From a virus, in IMG/VR virus record IMGVR_UViG_3300028384_001070, positions 1 to 22,459 of that record: DNA of 22,459 nucleotides, one strand, 5' to 3'. The translations under genes and the position numbers were made by a program. Under the pieces are notes generated by a model. The model was not told the origin of the DNA. It worked only from the letters and a program-made list of their open reading frames with translations, and did no database searches. Below, one piece after another: positions 21,337 through 22,459 of the stretch (positions within the stretch are counted from its first letter, which is position 1; each line of letters begins with the position of its first letter).

Positions 21337-22185
21337 TTATTGCCAATTTTTTATTACCCAAGGATCTTCACAATTTTCTGGATTTGGATCGCCGTGAAAA
21401 ACACATATAGCACAATCCGACGGCGGCGTACAATGTTCAATTGTTCTTAGTTGTCGTTTGCCTTTGGGCATTTTATAATTTAGATCTTTAGACTGTCGTA
21501 TTTCCCATTTCCAACTCATAATCCAGTTGTCAGGAAATAACTTTGCAGGTGTTTTTAATTTTTCAGCAGCATCATACATCCAGTCTTGATCGCCGTGAAA
21601 CTTTTTTTGTATGGCTGTTCTGTTTCTTTCAAAATCTTTCCACATATAATCCATTTCGCCTGCACGAAAGCGTACAATACTTGAATTATATTTTTGCCAA
21701 GTTGGGCGCATCTTACGAGTAAAGTCACGTATTGTACACCAGTTTTTTTCTTCCCATGTAAACAGATGATCTATGTTGTTAGCAATAACAACATCTAAAT
21801 CCATATAAAGAACTGTACCTTTTAACGGAAGATCATTGCTAAACATATAAGGCTTGCACCACCAACCTTGCAAATAGTCAGGAAGTTTTAATATCTTAAT
21901 GTCTGGGTCAATACCTTGTTTATCGTCTGTCAAACACACCATTTCAAAGTCTAGAGTACAGTGACGCTTGACCATACTGTACAATATGTTTACATAATCA
22001 GCACTGTACTTTGTGCCGTGTTTTAGGCACAGCACATAGTATTTGTCTTTGATTAAAGGATTAGCATTGTAAGGCTCTACATCTTGCAGTTCATTTAGTT
22101 CTGCAAGTTCTTTTAGAATCTTTTCTTGCTTTTTGCGAGCTTTGCGTTGTTCTTTAGTCTCGCCTTCAATATACTTTTTAACCAT
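21337..22185 (-). CDS. Glycosyltransferase-like protein with DxD motif (282 aa)
   Basis: Residues 1-38 are a charged, Lys/Glu-rich helix (probably a coiled coil). The domain that follows has a nucleotide-sugar transferase pattern: YYVLCLKHGTKYSADYVNIL (about 49-68), EMVCLTDD (81-88), and VLYMDLDVVIANNIDHLF with the metal-binding Asp129-x-Asp131. HGDQDW lies further on, and the C-terminus has CVFHGDPNPEN. This resembles GT8-like families seen in phages. It may glycosylate a virion protein, a host surface component or modified DNA; the acceptor is unknown. The ATG overlaps the previous gene's end by 8 nt. Confidence 0.75.
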   Translation of the reverse strand: MVKKYIEGETKEQRKARKKQEKILKELAELNELQDVEPYNANPLIKDKYYVLCLKHGTKYSADYVNILYSMVKRHCTLDFEMVCLTDDKQGIDPDIKILKLPDYLQGWWCKPYMFSNDLPLKGTVLYMDLDVVIANNIDHLFTWEEKNWCTIRDFTRKMRPTWQKYNSSIVRFRAGEMDYMWKDFERNRTAIQKKFHGDQDWMYDAAEKLKTPAKLFPDNWIMSWKWEIRQSKDLNYKMPKGKRQLRTIEHCTPPSDCAICVFHGDPNPENCEDPWVIKNWQ

Positions 22186-22459
22186 TAATACGTTTTAATA
22201 GATCCTTAGGTGATTCCCAATCCCAACGTGGCTTCTGTGTCATATAAGACTCTGCTTCTTTTGCTTGCTTCATTGCAGTTGCTTCATCTACTTCACACAT
22301 AGCATCGTTGCGCTCGTGTTCATAAACTCGTACACGCTCAATGTAGCAACGTCCTTGTGAGATCTTGTTAATGTAAGGGTTTACGTGTTCCCAAATAAAC
22401 ACACTGCTCATTTCCATTGAAACACCGCTTGGTAGTACACGAAGCGTACCTAGTACACC
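22178..22459 (-). CDS. C-terminal part of a possible QueD/6-pyruvoyl-tetrahydropterin-synthase-like protein
   Basis: The frame is open from the window edge. An ATG at 22417 has no Shine-Dalgarno, and the sense-looking residues upstream (GVLGTLRVLPSGVSMEMSS) suggest the gene begins outside. SVFIWEHVNPYI followed by IERVRVYEHERNDAMCEV resembles the end of the QueD/6-PTPS fold, where a helix with W-x-W/E is followed by a strand V-x-V-x-E carrying the catalytic Glu. The last 35 residues are a charged extension ending LLKRING. QueD works in the pathway to preQ0/queuosine, and phages use it for tRNA or DNA modification. The assignment is tentative because the metal-binding His region is not in the window. 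Confidence 0.4.
   Translation of the reverse strand, partial: GVLGTLRVLPSGVSMEMSSVFIWEHVNPYINKISQGRCYIERVRVYEHERNDAMCEVDEATAMKQAKEAESYMTQKPRWDWESPKDLLKRING

Noticed and set aside
21296-21361. TTG start for uvdE 22 codons upstream
   Set aside because: The ATG at 21295 gives the family N-terminus and follows a good promoter; the added residues lie across the promoter and into the previous gene.

Overview
The window reads as part of the genome of a T4-like marine tailed phage (a myovirus of the kind that infects cyanobacteria or Pelagibacter-type bacteria). The grounds are: a block of very large, repetitive virion proteins of the type seen in marine T4-like phages; boxes resembling the T4 late promoter (TATAAATA) in front of several of them; a UV-damage endonuclease; an A-type iron-sulfur carrier; many overlapping genes; and AT-rich DNA. 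The host cannot be settled from sequence alone. Almost everything lies on the minus strand, so the functional order runs from right to left. No tRNA, rRNA, CRISPR array, insertion sequence or integrase was seen.

Layout, left to right. 1-551: 5' part of a C-family (PolIII-alpha-like) DNA polymerase without a PHP domain ahead of its GRGSS motif. 561-797: a small helical protein. 795-14586: five virion structural genes of 186, 835, 238, 397 and 2908 aa (tail, baseplate or fibre type). 14666-14953: a lone plus-strand zinc-ribbon gene. 14940-19641: an eight-gene minus-strand cassette. In transcription order it encodes a prolyl-hydroxylase-type 2OG-Fe(II) oxygenase, a second HxD...H oxygenase-like protein, a small fold-type-I PLP aminotransferase-like protein, a glycine-amidinotransferase-family enzyme with its catalytic triad intact, a radical SAM protein, a 54-aa membrane peptide, a 24-aa basic peptide and an IscA/HesB-like carrier. 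19726-19998: a second lone plus-strand gene (basic, SAP/Rho-N-like). 19975-22459: a small coiled-coil protein, UvdE, a glycosyltransferase with a DxD motif, and the C-terminal part of a possible QueD-like protein.

The cassette is the most interesting part. Its first five genes overlap by 1 to 20 nt. It has its own strong sigma70-type promoter (TTGACA-17-TATAGT), so it is probably expressed early and as a unit. Amidino transfer, amino-group chemistry, two hydroxylations and a radical step, with an Fe-S carrier alongside, look like a short biosynthetic pathway for a guanidino compound or a guanidino modification. The product is unknown.

Two kinds of start signal can be read. Early-type promoters at the polymerase gene and uvdE place the predicted +1 at or next to the ATG, which suggests leaderless mRNAs. 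Late-type boxes ([A/G]ATAAATA) sit exactly 19 nt before the start codons of three virion genes. There they are followed by inverted repeats that hold the Shine-Dalgarno in or beside a loop, and the predicted +1 falls inside or just past the 5' arm. This resembles the T4 gene e arrangement, in which read-through transcripts are translationally masked and late transcripts are not.
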